Assembly: GCA_029721435.1 (NCBI GenBank)
Contig: CM056587.1
Span: 16,030,667 to 16,094,666 of the forward strand
Length of the DNA: 64,000 bases
Direction: 5' to 3'
Source: Gymnothorax reevesii
Lineage: Eukaryota; Chordata; Actinopteri; Anguilliformes; Muraenidae
The notes beneath the pieces are model-generated. The model was not told the origin of the DNA. It worked only from the letters and a program-made list of their open reading frames with translations, and did no database searches. A program made the position numbers and the translations under genes. Numbering within the stretch: position 1 is the first letter of the stretch; every line of letters begins with the position of its first letter. Shown piece by piece: positions 39,223 through 49,966 of the stretch.

Positions 39223-40572
39223 CCCTGCAAAAAATGTGTTATAGGAATCCTATAGAACTTTAGTACCTTGAGTCCTATAGAAAACAAGTTCTATAGGAAA
39301 CAGTTCCATAGAATAGCTCTTGTAGAACTTATTAAATTTCTTTTTGGCATCTTCAATCCCACCCAAATCTGGAAGGCAACAAACAAAGTAACCTTGTTAT
39401 GCTACCCTTCCCAATTTGCATCCCTCTAGCGCAATGGCCAATTGTGCACTACTCTGTCCGCGGCTTGAACCCGGACCCTTCTGCTCTGCAACGGGATGCT
39501 TTAACCGAGTAAGCTATCTGGCAAATGGGAATCTTTTGATTGAACTTGATCCTGATAAATTGAATTGCTTTGCTGAACCCAAAAGATGGCTTGTTGTTGT
39601 CGTATATCTCAGGGTCTTAGGGAATTCAAAAGGAACTGAGTGTCTTCGCTGAAAAGGAAGGCCATGTTAGTAATCCTGTTAGGTGACCATGATACATGTA
39701 TAAAGATGGTGGAAATAAGTCTTAGCAGACCTCAAACTGTATTCAAATTAATTCTAAATCTGCATATAATCTGGAATCACATGCATGTAAATGGAAAGGA
39801 ATAATTTGATTGAATTTTTAAAATTAAGGGAAAAGTTCAAAAGCTCAAACTTTCAACATAATTCTGTTTTCGGAAACAAAAGAGGAACGCGAGTTTTCCA
39901 TTATTTAAAAAAAAAGTTGTAATGCCTTACATTTATATTTTTGAATTGCAGCCGAGGAAATGGTCTTCACATACCGTAACTGAAATACTGCGGTAAATTG
40001 TGTGATCAGTCAGTCAATCAATGGTCTGTTCAGAGAATCAATGAGTTGGTATGTGCCTGGTACCCCATGTGCGTATAAGCACACCTTAAAGTTAAAAGGG
40101 ACAAGATTTCCTTGCTACTTCAGTATTGTGGATATCACTGCATATTGCACATTTTCATACCATTATTCCAGTCTCTCACTTCTAGAACCCGGGTACACAT
40201 AAGGTAAATTGACCTTTTGACAGAGCACTGCAAGGAGTCATAAGATTTATTTTTATTTTTATTTAAACCTTATTTTAGATGTCTTTCCCATTAAGCTTTT
40301 GTTTTATTAGAAGGTCCTAAAGACCATCAAAGTCCTATAGAACAGGTTTTTCAACTAGGGTGTTCTAAAGGAAGGTCTTATAGAACAGCAATAATCTTAT
40401 AGGACTTTCTTTTCCAGAGAGGTGCTCTATAGGTTTCTAGCAAATTCCAATAGAACAAACGGAAAATCCAATAGAACATGCTGTTCTACTAAAATGATCT
40501 ATAGAGTTCCACTGATGTTCTGTAGAGTTCTATAGAATTCCATAGAAGTCCTATAGAACATTTTTTGCAGGG
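39223..40572. mobile_element. MITE with CCCTGCAAAAAATG ends and TTCTATAGAAC arrays
   Basis: CCCTGCAAAAAATG at 39223 and its perfect complement ending at 40572. Next to each end are many copies of the palindrome-like word TTCTATAGAA or CCTATAGAAC. A second, left-truncated copy lies at 45891-46259 in the opposite orientation. Comparing the copies shows that 39425 to about 40230 here is extra DNA, starting with a tRNA-like SINE. Confidence 0.8.
39424..39530 (-). mobile_element. tRNA-Cys-like SINE head
   Basis: On the minus strand, TAGCTTACTCGGTTAAAGC (box A, 39498-39516), TTGCAGA (anticodon loop with GCA, Cys) and GGGTCCGGGTTCAAGCC (box B, 39462-39478) follow at tRNA spacing. The acceptor stem does not close, so it is not a functional tRNA. 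It interrupts the MITE and is most likely the 5' head of a SINE. Confidence 0.65.
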
Positions 40573-40862
40573 GTGTGAAAGCGCTCTAGATTGCCACGAG
40601 CAGTCGGCTCTTTGCACACGGCACGTGACCTGCCCTTATATGGTGTTTAGTGGGTATCATATATACTCATTTAAAACAACCGGCCAAGCGCTTTCAATTT
40701 ACGATCAAGTGGGATTCTAAATTCAGCACACCTGGGTAAGAGCAGATTTGTACGGTAAGAGCTTTTGGCGCATCTGGAGTTTATTTCTCTTATATTTTCT
40801 CTTTGCATGAAAATAAGAGAAAATATAAGAGAAATTTATGAGAATTTTGTTGCAGGAGGCCC

Positions 40863-41195
40863 ATGAATCACTCTAAATGACTAAACTGCTGAAATATTCT
40901 TCTTCCAGTACAGAAGCCCTCCAAAGCCCATAAGGCAGGTTCTGCTGTTCCATTATTTTTCTGCATCTTGTCTATTTGTACCGGATCCACTCACGTCTGA
41001 CAAGCGAGAAAATTAATTTTTTTTGGATTGTGATACAAAAATGTTTTAACGGATAACTATCATCGCTACATGGTGGTCTAGTCAAATATGTGGAATTTTG
41101 CCAGACCAATTCTGAACAATGACTTCCGGTCTATTTGAATGTTCCTGATTTGCAAAAACATCAACTTTGTATGAACTATGGAATTATAGAACCAT
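40863..41195. other. Non-coding DNA
   Basis: About 330 bp, AT-rich, nothing recognised. Confidence 0.3.
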
Positions 41196-41900
41196 GGTTA
41201 CAGCCTGTATGTGACAGATTCTGGACAGTAACCCAAACTGATTATGTAACGAGGGGTCCGAGACGATTGAGGGTGAGCGCAAGTACCGTTTGACGCCGTC
41301 TACTAAGCAAAACGTGTGCACATGGCCCCTACGGAATTCCCATTTTTTGCCCATCAACAGGAGTAGGAACTCTTCACTTCTGACTGGGGGCACCTGCCTC
41401 GGTGTCATTTTTTGGCACTTCATTTCCCTGTTTCTGTCTGAGAATGGAAAACAGGGACTGTCGCTGACCGACCCCGCTAAGGGCAGCCATGCATAAATGG
41501 GCTGAAATTGGATTTTCTGGAGGGGCCGTGCGCACGCATAGATGGCGTCTAGCGGAACTTGTGCTCACCCCTAGATGTCTTGGACCCCTCGTTTCATGAT
41601 CAGTTTGAGTTGTTGTCCAGAATCTGTCACGTACAGGCTGTAACCAGATGTGGTGCTCTTGAGCTACCATAGTCAATCGTGGCTGCCCTAAGTGGGGTTG
41701 GTCAGTGACAGTGCCTGTGTTCTTTTCTCGGATAGACAGCTGACTGATTGTTGAACGGTAACAGTGCAAATGACGCACCGGCTCTCGGGGGCTGAGACCT
41801 GCCAATGGCTCTTTTTCTCTCTCCTGTGTCACAAGCTGTTCCATTTTTGCAGTTGCATTTTTTCGTTGGCTTTAAGTAGCTGTTGACCACACCCAAAGAA
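41196..41900 (-). mobile_element. Tc1-like relic with an inverted internal duplication
   Basis: Transposase-like sequence lies on the minus strand, but about 100 bp of its helix-turn-helix region (41550-41650) is present again in the opposite orientation at 41190-41290 (GATTCTGGACAGTAAC and GAGGGGTCCGAGACGATTGA against GACAACAACTCAAACTG and TCTTGGACCCCTCGTTTC). Transposon termini were not located. Confidence 0.6.
41374..41844 (-). pseudogene. Tc1-like transposase fragment (paired HTH region)
   Basis: A 156-codon minus-strand frame with TGTVTDQPHLGQPRLTMVAQ (GRPR-type linker), then a second helix-turn-helix HLGVSTSSARRHL. This matches the order of the DNA-binding half of Tc1 transposases. The frame leaves the family after about residue 115, and no catalytic motifs follow. 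Confidence 0.7.
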
Positions 41901-42780
41901 CAAGTCAAGTGCCACTGTACACATCACAAACAGCTCAATGTTGTAAATGAAGTGCTTGGCGCGTTCACGCGGCGCGCGTCAGGATTACAATTCAATGCGC
42001 TTTTTTAAATTTCCCCTCGTGCCTCACTGGAAAAGCAACAAAAAACAATTGAATTTTCTTTGCTACAAAGACCTTACATACCACACTGTTGCGTTTTTTA
42101 ATGGTGCTAAGTATAGTTTTAGAGATAAATGTTATTTACAAAAGTATTATCATGCCATTTTACAACCTACCACCTAATCACTGGTTATTGCTTGCTTACA
42201 TCCATGTCACCTTGGAACAGAACTATTGCAGGGGGGTGATGAGCATGGTCTAATTCCTTTTTGGAGTCAGTCCAATCCAGTGGTCATTTAGTTACGAGCA
42301 AGAACATCTAATCCTGATGCGCAAAATCTAGTTTGAAAACAATCATGTGAATCCTAATGTGCAGGTTGCCTATGAAAAAATATCCTGTTTGTGATGTTTG
42401 CAATATAGGAAGAAGCTCAAGTACCTTTCGCAACATGTATACTGAGCAACAAAACAAACTGAAGTTAGCTAGGTAGTCAATGTACTCTTATGGTTACTCA
42501 GTCAAAGTGACCGCAAAATAAAGAAAAGTTTGATGAAACGAGTGTAAATGTGTACATGCGCCAGTAATAAATTTGCATTTCTAAAATAATTACGCGCAAA
42601 CTTATTTTCCAGTCTGCCTTTTAATCATGAATAATTATACCTAATTCAATTTTGAATTGTACAACGCTAATGGGTACATCTTAAAATTGAACATTTCAAG
42701 AATCTCTGGTAGACACTCCAAGAAATTATGAGATGCTAGATCACTTCCATCCTGGATGCAATTGTTAAAAGCAATGTGGA
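41901..42780. other. Non-coding DNA
   Basis: About 880 bp, AT-rich, short open frames only. Nothing recognised. Confidence 0.3.
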
Positions 42781-43247
42781 ACAGACAGCTCCAGCCCTTG
42801 CACACCATTATTATCATCAGAGTAGCAGCAGAACAATTTGGATTGAAGGAGAGGAAAGCAGTAAAGGCTCCATAGTCCTATGCCAAAAACATCAGAGCCA
42901 GCTATATCCACCTGCTCAGGCTGGAGCTCGTAGTTCAAGGAGGCTAAAGAGGAAGTGAAGGAAGCCTTTGCAGAGCTGTGCAGCATTCTCTGTAGGACAC
43001 TTGTGACCTTGAGGAGGGCCCAGTGGCATCGCCAACAGAGGAAGGAGAAAGCCGGCAAGTGGACTACCTTTCTAGCAAGTACTTTTGCATTCACACAAAG
43101 CTACTTGGGCAGAAAGTATCTCAACTCTTCAAAAGCAGAGCCTGACAGCCACCATAGATAATCTTTCTATGATGCAAGCAGGCAGCAATATTGAGCGCCA
43201 TCCCTGAATTACAATGCTCGGCTTCATGGAGATCCAGGAGGTGTTTA

Positions 43248-44335
43248 TGTGAGGGTGCGTTCAGGAACCAGAAGCGAGATCCAAAAGATACAGCAAACTT
43301 TATTAATTCTAGGGTGAAAACCCTGGCAGGGCAGTAGGCAATGGAACAGGGTCCATAATCCAAAATCAGAATCCAGTAGTTGTTATCCAGTTCGTAAACA
43401 GGGCAGCAAACACAAAACTCAGAGTCGGCCAAAGCAGGTTCTTTACACAGGCACAGGTATATCAAAGGCGAAGACAAAATCAAGATCCGGGACGCTCCAG
43501 TCAGAAGTATGACACAGAGTACAAGGCATAAAAAACACAGCACAAGGAAACCATTCTGACCAAGGCTGGCTGTGAACTGACTGCTTAAATACACATACGG
43601 GAACTCACCTGCAATAATAGGGAACAGGTGAGCTGGATCGAACTGATTTACAAAGGAATGAACAAGAGGAAGTGCCTAACCATATGAAATTGGCGAAAGC
43701 CAAAACGCGGACAGGGATGACACAGACAGCCTATGACAAACAAACGGCTCCTGTCAGGGAGTTCTAAAGTGCACAGAGAGTGAGAGGCAGGACAGTGTTT
43801 AACAAGGTGCGGAGAATCCGCCGAATTGCAGCAGTGAGTGAAGGCAAGGGGCGGAGATAAGAGCAGAGTGAGTGCTGAGAGCTTGTTAGTCAATTAGTAA
43901 TGTGCATGATCCCTACTGCTCATTAGTAAGTTAGTACTATAAACAATGTTAGTTATTGTTAGTAATTTATCCAAAATAACAAACAGTTAGTATATGTTAG
44001 TAAAGACAGAACAGCAAGGCAAAGGAAGCAAACAAGATTGGAAGGAATAATTGGAAACCCAAGAACCATGAAATCACCTGAAAACGTGGCACACAATACT
44101 GGTGAACAAAACTGTCTCAACACATATGATAAGACTGGGGAGACAAAGTACAATGCAGAGCATGGAGGGAAACATAAACCAGAATGGTAACTAAGCAGTG
44201 AATATGAGTAATGGCAAGGAAAAGACATGGCAAGGGAAGACAGGCAAAAACACAAAACATGACATGGACTAAATCAAAACATGGCTTGGTAAATGGAGAG
44301 TCATAACAAAAACATGGTCTGGCAGAATCATAACA
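43248..44335. mobile_element. Solo LTR, family A copy 1
   Basis: About 1.09 kb, TGTGAGGGTGCGTTCAGGAA to GCAGAATCATAACA (TG...CA on both strands), flanked by GTTTA (43243-43247) and GTTCA (44336-44340), an imperfect 5-bp duplication. LINE sequence continues across it. It aligns end to end with 60062-61152, sharing GCGTTCAGGAACCA, AACAGGTGAGCTGGATC, GCGAAAGCCAA and ACAGCCTATGACA. No internal gag/pol sequence is present, so it is a solo LTR. Confidence 0.8.
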
Positions 44336-44545
44336 GTTCAAGAATGTAAGAGGAAGCTCAGCTACAGGATTGATTGGAGTACCCAGAAAGGAGAACAAGA
44401 ATTACTCAGTGCTGCTCCACATATTCTGAAGGATCCTAAAAATGTTCTGAATTAGATCAAGGTATCATAAGCAGGGTGGTCCTTCACTGGATAATAAGTG
44501 GAATCCAAAGGATGAGAAGTCAAAGAACATAGATTAGTTCAAAAC

Positions 44546-44991
44546 TGTGATGGCTGTTGAGAATTAGACGCAAAAAGCAGTGGCCAAAAAAGGGGAAAAC
44601 AGCAGAGGAGAGTGAGACACAAAAAAAACAAGAATGCGAGACTCGCGCTACCAGCGGACCTAGATGTCGTCCGTGGTAGGAAACAAAGCGAGCTTGAAGG
44701 GACGAAATGAAAAGGGAAAACAAAAGAAAGATTCCCTTGCTCTCTACAACTTATCCTCAAATATGCAGCTAGGTCCCTGACAACTCTCTTTCTAAAGACA
44801 TTGCGGGCTAAAGTGCAAATGCAACACTGACACTCTAGCAACGGAAGCGAGGCGGAACTAGAGCTTCAATAGAGTTCGGGCAACGCCACCAATTAATGCC
44901 AGCAGGCCCAGGAATCAGATTGGGAGCAAAACGATATCGTACCGGACGAGAGCAACAAAGAATGCTCTCACGTCTTCCAAACCATGACACA
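44546..44991. mobile_element. Solo LTR, family B copy 2
   Basis: TGTGATGGCTGTTGAGAATT to CCATGACACA, about 446 bp, flanked by AAAC and TAAC. Removing it joins KSKNID and TISLLSVEGK codons of the LINE in one frame, which fixes the insertion point. It shares ordered blocks with 19220-19723. No retroelement genes are attached. Confidence 0.8.
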
Positions 44992-45890
44992 TAACCATCT
45001 CTCTGCTGAGTGTTGAAGGAAAGATACTTTCCATCATTGTGTCCAGACACCTCACAGTCTTCCTCCTGAGGACCTCCTTCATTAACACCTTAGTCCAGAA
45101 AGGTTGGGATCCCAAAGGTGCCAAAGTGTTTGGGGCACACAATTCTGGTCACCATAGTAGATCAGGGATGCCTGTGATATCAAGAAGGTCTTGGTTGATT
45201 TGAGGCTGGATCATACCAACATCTATAGCTCCATATCCCAAGAGCTGGTGGAGGTGGCACCACATTCCAGGCCTAAGTTCAGTCAGAGACCATAATCTGA
45301 GCTATAACAGCTTCAGTTTAAGTGCCGCCTCAGGGATCAACACCTTACAGTGGCACTGACTTGAAAAGGGAATCCTAACTGGATGAACCATTTCAGTGAT
45401 CTTTCTTTTGCTTCCTATGAGCATGTGTATGAAGTCTGTGGAAGGTAATTGCAGAGGACTGTTCCTCACCAAGACTGCTGTCCAGCAACCACTTTTCATG
45501 GATGGCCAGACAATGACAACTACTGTACTTCTTTCCCAAGGAGTCGGTGGATCCTCAAGGGGCTAGAGGAGCTGATGACTTGGGCTGGAATAATATCAAG
45601 ATCAATAGTGTTGACAAAAGGGAGGACTAACGCCTGGTCCCGCTTCACCCTGAGCTACTTTCAGAAACCATCCATGACTGAGAAATCTTCTATGGATGTT
45701 TTAGTCCCTTCTACTACCTATGCGATCCTGATCTCCACAATTGAGGACTTTGAGAGAAAAGTCTGTAGGTACTGATGGAGGTGGTTGATACTACCTCTAA
45801 TGCTTGAGCAGCATTGCTTTGAATGGCGGAACAACTAGCTGAATCAACAGCCTGAATGAAGTTTATGGTGACCTGTACAAGTTCCATAAA

Positions 45891-46259
45891 ACCTTCCAAT
45901 AGAACACCCTAGTTGAAAAACCTTCTAATAGAACAAAAGCTTAATGGGAAAGACATCTTAAATGAGGGTTAAATAAGAATAAATCTTATGATAGGTATGC
46001 GAACAGGTATGCAAATTGGGAAGGGTTTGCCGGGAATGATAATACAACATGGTTGCGGTGTTCGTTGTCATTCAGATTTGGGTGGGGATAGAGATGCCAA
46101 ATTAGAAAGAAAGAAAAGTTCTACAAGAGCTGTTCTATAGATATTTTCTATGCAACTGTTTCCGATAGAACTTGTTTTCTATAGGACTCGAGGTACTGAA
46201 GTTCTATAGAATTCTATTGAACTGTCCTATAGGATTCCTATAGCACATTTTTTGCAGGG
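45891..46259. mobile_element. Truncated copy of the CCCTGCAAAAAATG MITE
   Basis: It ends ACATTTTTTGCAGGG at 46259 and contains the TTCTATAGAA words, TCCCATTAAGC-type and CAGATTTGGGTGGGGAT segments of the MITE at 39223-40572, in reverse orientation. Its other terminus is missing. It lies inside the LINE. Confidence 0.75.
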
Positions 46260-46568
46260 AAGGCCATTTATTCTGCTCTCATGGTGGTGTCCTGAGCATG
46301 CTCCCTGTGCAAGAGGAGATAAACCCTGGAGTATGTACTCAACTGCCAGCTAAGAGCCATGCCAGAGGAACACAACTATTGGAATCATGACTAAATTGCT
46401 TAATCATGAGTCATTGCTTAGCCGGGTCATTTCTGATACCATCTGTGGTGGGATCATGCATTGCAAGTGCTATTTCCTCGAGAAAAAAAAACATCACTTT
46501 TATCTGAGCCGGGAAGAAGGCAAAATCAGCCTCAAAGCCTCTCTCTCCTGGCCTGCTTACAACGGCAG

Positions 46569-46591
46569 GACAACAACAACAACAACAACCG
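46569..46591. repeat. (AAC)n microsatellite
   Basis: Seven CAA/ACA-type trinucleotide repeats inside the decayed LINE. Confidence 0.85.
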
Positions 46592-46870
46592 GGAGCTGAG
46601 GACCAGGGGAAGCAACTTAAGTTCCCATAGACTGCTGCTGGGATGATACTCAAGGCAGTAGGGTTTTGGGCAGTTCCTCTGTCAGGTCTACCACATGCTG
46701 GGCATCAAAAGAGTTAACGAACTCTGGGCCACAAGAATGGTCTGTTAATGATGACTCACGGTCTCTGTGGTTTAGTAGAGGTGACCCAGGGTATGAAAGT
46801 GCTACTTGCTCATAAGCTGAGGCTTGATAAACCCTGACTGGGTCACCTGGGCAGGGGTGACTGTTTGCTG

Positions 46871-48784
46871 AAAGACTAAATATACCAAGTGATCCCAGAA
46901 AACATCACTGTTGATGTGTCAAGATGCATTGCAACATGAATTCTAGAAATATCTTCTTATTACTAAATGCCAGTAAACTATGAAATGGGTTCAAATAAGA
47001 ACCTAAGAACATATTTATTCCCTACAATCTTAAGTAAGTGTCTTCATCTTAGCTGTATCTTGTTCCTTGAGAAAAAAAGTTACTGTAAGTTCCTTTTGCT
47101 ACTGCTGGTCAAAATGTTTGTACTCAAGGACACAATAAGAATGGTCTTAATGCTCATAAAAAAATATGGGGAAAAAATATGTAAAGTGAATTTACTCCTC
47201 AAATGGTACTGTCCATCTGCATGATTTCAAAGCATGTATGAGACTGCAAGCTGTACTAAGGCTGGGCATCTCTAAAAGAGAATTTATCTGCATTTGGGCC
47301 TAAGTGCCTAATTCCCAGTTCCTGAATTTTTTTATGGTGAAATAGTATCTTCCCAGATTTCCTTGTGATGTAGGGTGATGAGTGTGTCTCTTCTCAATCG
47401 GCCAGCCACAGCTGCTCATATTTCAGGTTGCAAATATTGAACTTGGTATTTATGCTCCAATATGACTCAATATTCAGTAATTTGGGGGACAGGACGTCAA
47501 AGGCTGCCAAGAGCATAGAATGAACACAGTGACATAGGAAGCTGATGATGTTTGCGTACTCTAAAGTCGGTTTTTGGCCCAATAATAGTTTACAAAATTT
47601 TCCGTTTTGAAAGTAGGAACTCTGGTTGAACATCTGTTTGTGGATGGTGGTGTATAGTTTTGCCTTGACCACTCCTCATTTGTACTCCCCGTGCTCTTGT
47701 CAACCAATTTGTTGCATTTTTCCAGATTGTGTCCTTGCAAATGGGGTCTCTCATGTTTTTAACATCTGTCTAGATTTGAAAAATTCTGTAGTGTGGCCCA
47801 GCCTTAAGGGCTTCCATTAAATGGCTAAAATGTTGTTTTTATTTGTACTTCAAAAAAATACTCTTGGATAATCACCAAATTGTCCATCTCCGGTTCAATG
47901 CTTTCTAAATTAACCCCAAGTGGACCTCAAAAACTTGCCTCAAAGTTCAGATAACTGAATAACAGTTATTCATCACAGCGTGGATCATTTCATTTTCCAA
48001 ACAAAACTTTCGGGACAAAAATGGAGGTTAAACAAGGCCACAGAATGGGGTGCAATTTCATGATCCTCTTCAAATAAGTTTAGAACAACAGCTGGAAAGG
48101 CTTCATTATTAGTTGGGACGGGAAAACATTAGTTAGCTCTTATGCCTCTCCAAGCACTTGTTTGGATTTCCGTGCCTTCTGAGGTCATGGAGAAGAGCGA
48201 GCGTGTGCCGATCCACTCCGCATCAGAGCCTGGGCTGTTGAAATGATTAATTGAGTGGAGCAGTTTCTTGGATCATCAACGGGCCGTATGCTCAATATGA
48301 AACAGATTCTCTGTCCCCATATGCGGAAAATGCTGTCACTTATGGGCGTGGTCGCTTTCATTAGTTAAGTACATTTACTTGACCTTTGGTTGAGACTTTG
48401 TAAAATGCAACCAGGTGTGTTAGAAAAAAACTAAAACAAACTCTACATCCACACTGGCACTTTTTGTTAAGATTGGACACCCGTGGCCTTACAGGAATTT
48501 TCCATTATCTTTTGTGTTTTGTATCTGGTGACAAAAATTCACATGGTAATTCATCACGCTAACTACAAGAAAATTCCAGCTGTTGCAACCATTTTACGGA
48601 ACATGTTGTAATCATACAAGAAAGGGACTAACCGGCTATAATAAAACTTGACTGCCAGTAACAATAATTGTTGCCTTTCCAATGAATTCTGACTCATTTG
48701 CTCTTCAGTGTTATTATATTTTTTCTGGGTCATAAAGGACGTGACCTTGTTCGACAAAGATGGTGGTCACATTAAAAGGAAGCT
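46871..48784. other. Non-coding DNA, nothing recognised
   Basis: About 1.9 kb of AT-rich sequence with only short open frames. No repeat termini or gene identified. Confidence 0.35.
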
Positions 48785-49395
48785 GGACTGATGAGATAGG
48801 GGTTCTATACTCATAAGATGGCAATCATGGACCCAGAGGCTGTGTACTCATTGGATACTGAGAGTGGACTTAATACATATGGACTCATTTATCAAAGATT
48901 GTACACTCTGCAGATGGAAGTGATGGACTCGTGGGTGGCTATGGGCTCATTTGATTTTCACTTTAGATTCATAGGACTGAGAGTGCACATAGACTGTGAA
49001 CTCATAAGGAGGTAGCCACACGTTCTTTAGTGATTATGCACTCATTAAACTGAGAGTATAGAGTTATTTGACAGGGGCTATGGACTCATTCAATGGAGGT
49101 TTGCAAAATCTTTAGATGGAGATATGGACTGATTAATTATAAATATACTGTAGACTGATTACACGGAGGCTGTCGACTTATCAGGTGGAGTTTGTGGACC
49201 TTTCAGATGGTGATTTAACTTATAAAATGGTGTCTGTTGACTTGTTTGAAGCAGACCGCGGACTCATGAAACGCTGGCTATGGACTTAAAGGGAAACTGT
49301 GGACTTGTTACATGGTGACAGCGGACTCAGGACATGGTGGCTGTAGATGTCATAAAGAGACACTGTGGACTCAGTAACGAAGTCTGTGAACCCAG
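48785..49395. repeat. Degenerate 22-bp minisatellite
   Basis: About 27 copies of a unit like GGTGGCTGTGGACTCATCAGAT. Near the right end the units are exactly 22 bp (GGAGGCTGTCGACTTATCAGGT, then GGAGTTTGTGGACCTTTCAGAT). Left units are more diverged and of uneven length. The open frames across it are incidental. Confidence 0.85.
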
Positions 49396-49966
49396 GGAGA
49401 GACCGTTGCCAACTTGGGAAGAAAGTCACACTATCGTTGTAATTCACACAAGCGCCCACTTACAAATGCATAATGTCAACACGGAGATAAGAACACACTC
49501 AAGCATGTATGCAAGCAAGCTAATAAGCTAATCCACGGGCTAATGAATTTCAATTTGTGAGGGTGGTAAATACTCAAGTATCTACTGGGCAGGGCCATAG
49601 GAAGAACTGAACATTAGGTGGGCACAGAACATTCCTTTATGACATTTTTCAGTCCTGACTTGCTCTCAGTCATTTTCCTTCAGTAACATGCTTTCCAAGT
49701 TGTACAATAATAATAATAATCCATTCACAATTAAAGACACAGCCTCTTTCTTAATGCAATCTAGGGGGGACCAAATAATAGATTAAACTCAGTTCAGAAA
49801 AATGATTTACTCCCAAGTAGGCCCATGCTTTTCAAAAGGTAAACTGCACTGGAACTTCCACATTACCTTTTTGGCTCATCAGCCAATCTAACCTACACTT
49901 CACGATTGCTTAAACAGTTCAAATTAAATCAAAGACAAAGATATGAAACGCTTTGACTCAATTTTT
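49396..49966. other. Non-coding DNA
   Basis: About 570 bp without recognised features, except for a short AAT repeat near 49710. Confidence 0.35.

Larger units (their letters stand above)
34843..40862 (+). mobile_element. PIF-Harbinger element enlarged by nested insertions
   Basis: Left GGGCCTCATACAAGAAGTGA and the complement of the right end, GGGCCTCCTGCAACAAAATT, are inverted termini; both continue into (A)ATTTCTCTTATxTTT. A PIF-Harbinger transposase fragment lies just inside the left end (35218-35338). Most of the 6 kb between is later insertions: a dispersed repeat, a 2.8-kb inverted-repeat element and a 1.35-kb MITE with a SINE inside. A clean 3-bp target duplication was not found, so the two ends could belong to different copies. 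Confidence 0.6.
42790..46870 (+). pseudogene. Decayed LINE reverse-transcriptase gene, split by three insertions
   Basis: The + strand carries, in order: LRRAQWHRQQRKEKAGKW (43010), a SxSWxxxQEV region (43220) then VRGSSATG and GVPRKENKNY (44350-44400), WNPKDEKSKNID (44500), TISLLSVEGK (44995), a region around a MDG remnant of the F/YxDD box (45497) and RWILKGLEELMTWA (45548), EFMVTCTSS (45860), and YWNHD (46379), then a 3' tail with GTCTCTGTGGTTTAGTAGAG (46761). These match in order a teleost LINE of the type whose C-terminus has a CCHC finger and restriction-like nuclease (R2/R4-like; clade not certain). Stops and frameshifts are frequent. LTR A1, LTR B2 and a MITE interrupt it. Confidence 0.75.

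Noticed and set aside
39424..39530. A functional tRNA-Cys gene
   Set aside because: Boxes A and B and an anticodon loop are present, but the acceptor stem does not pair and it is embedded in a MITE; better explained as a SINE head.
43121..44255. Minus-strand frames of 80-157 codons with hydrophobic, Cys-rich segments
   Set aside because: They lie wholly inside LTR family A and its flanks. The matching copy at 60 kb does not keep the same frames, so they are incidental.
48785..49395. Direct-repeat array as a CRISPR
   Set aside because: Units are adjacent without unique spacers and heavily diverged, in a vertebrate genome; it is a minisatellite.
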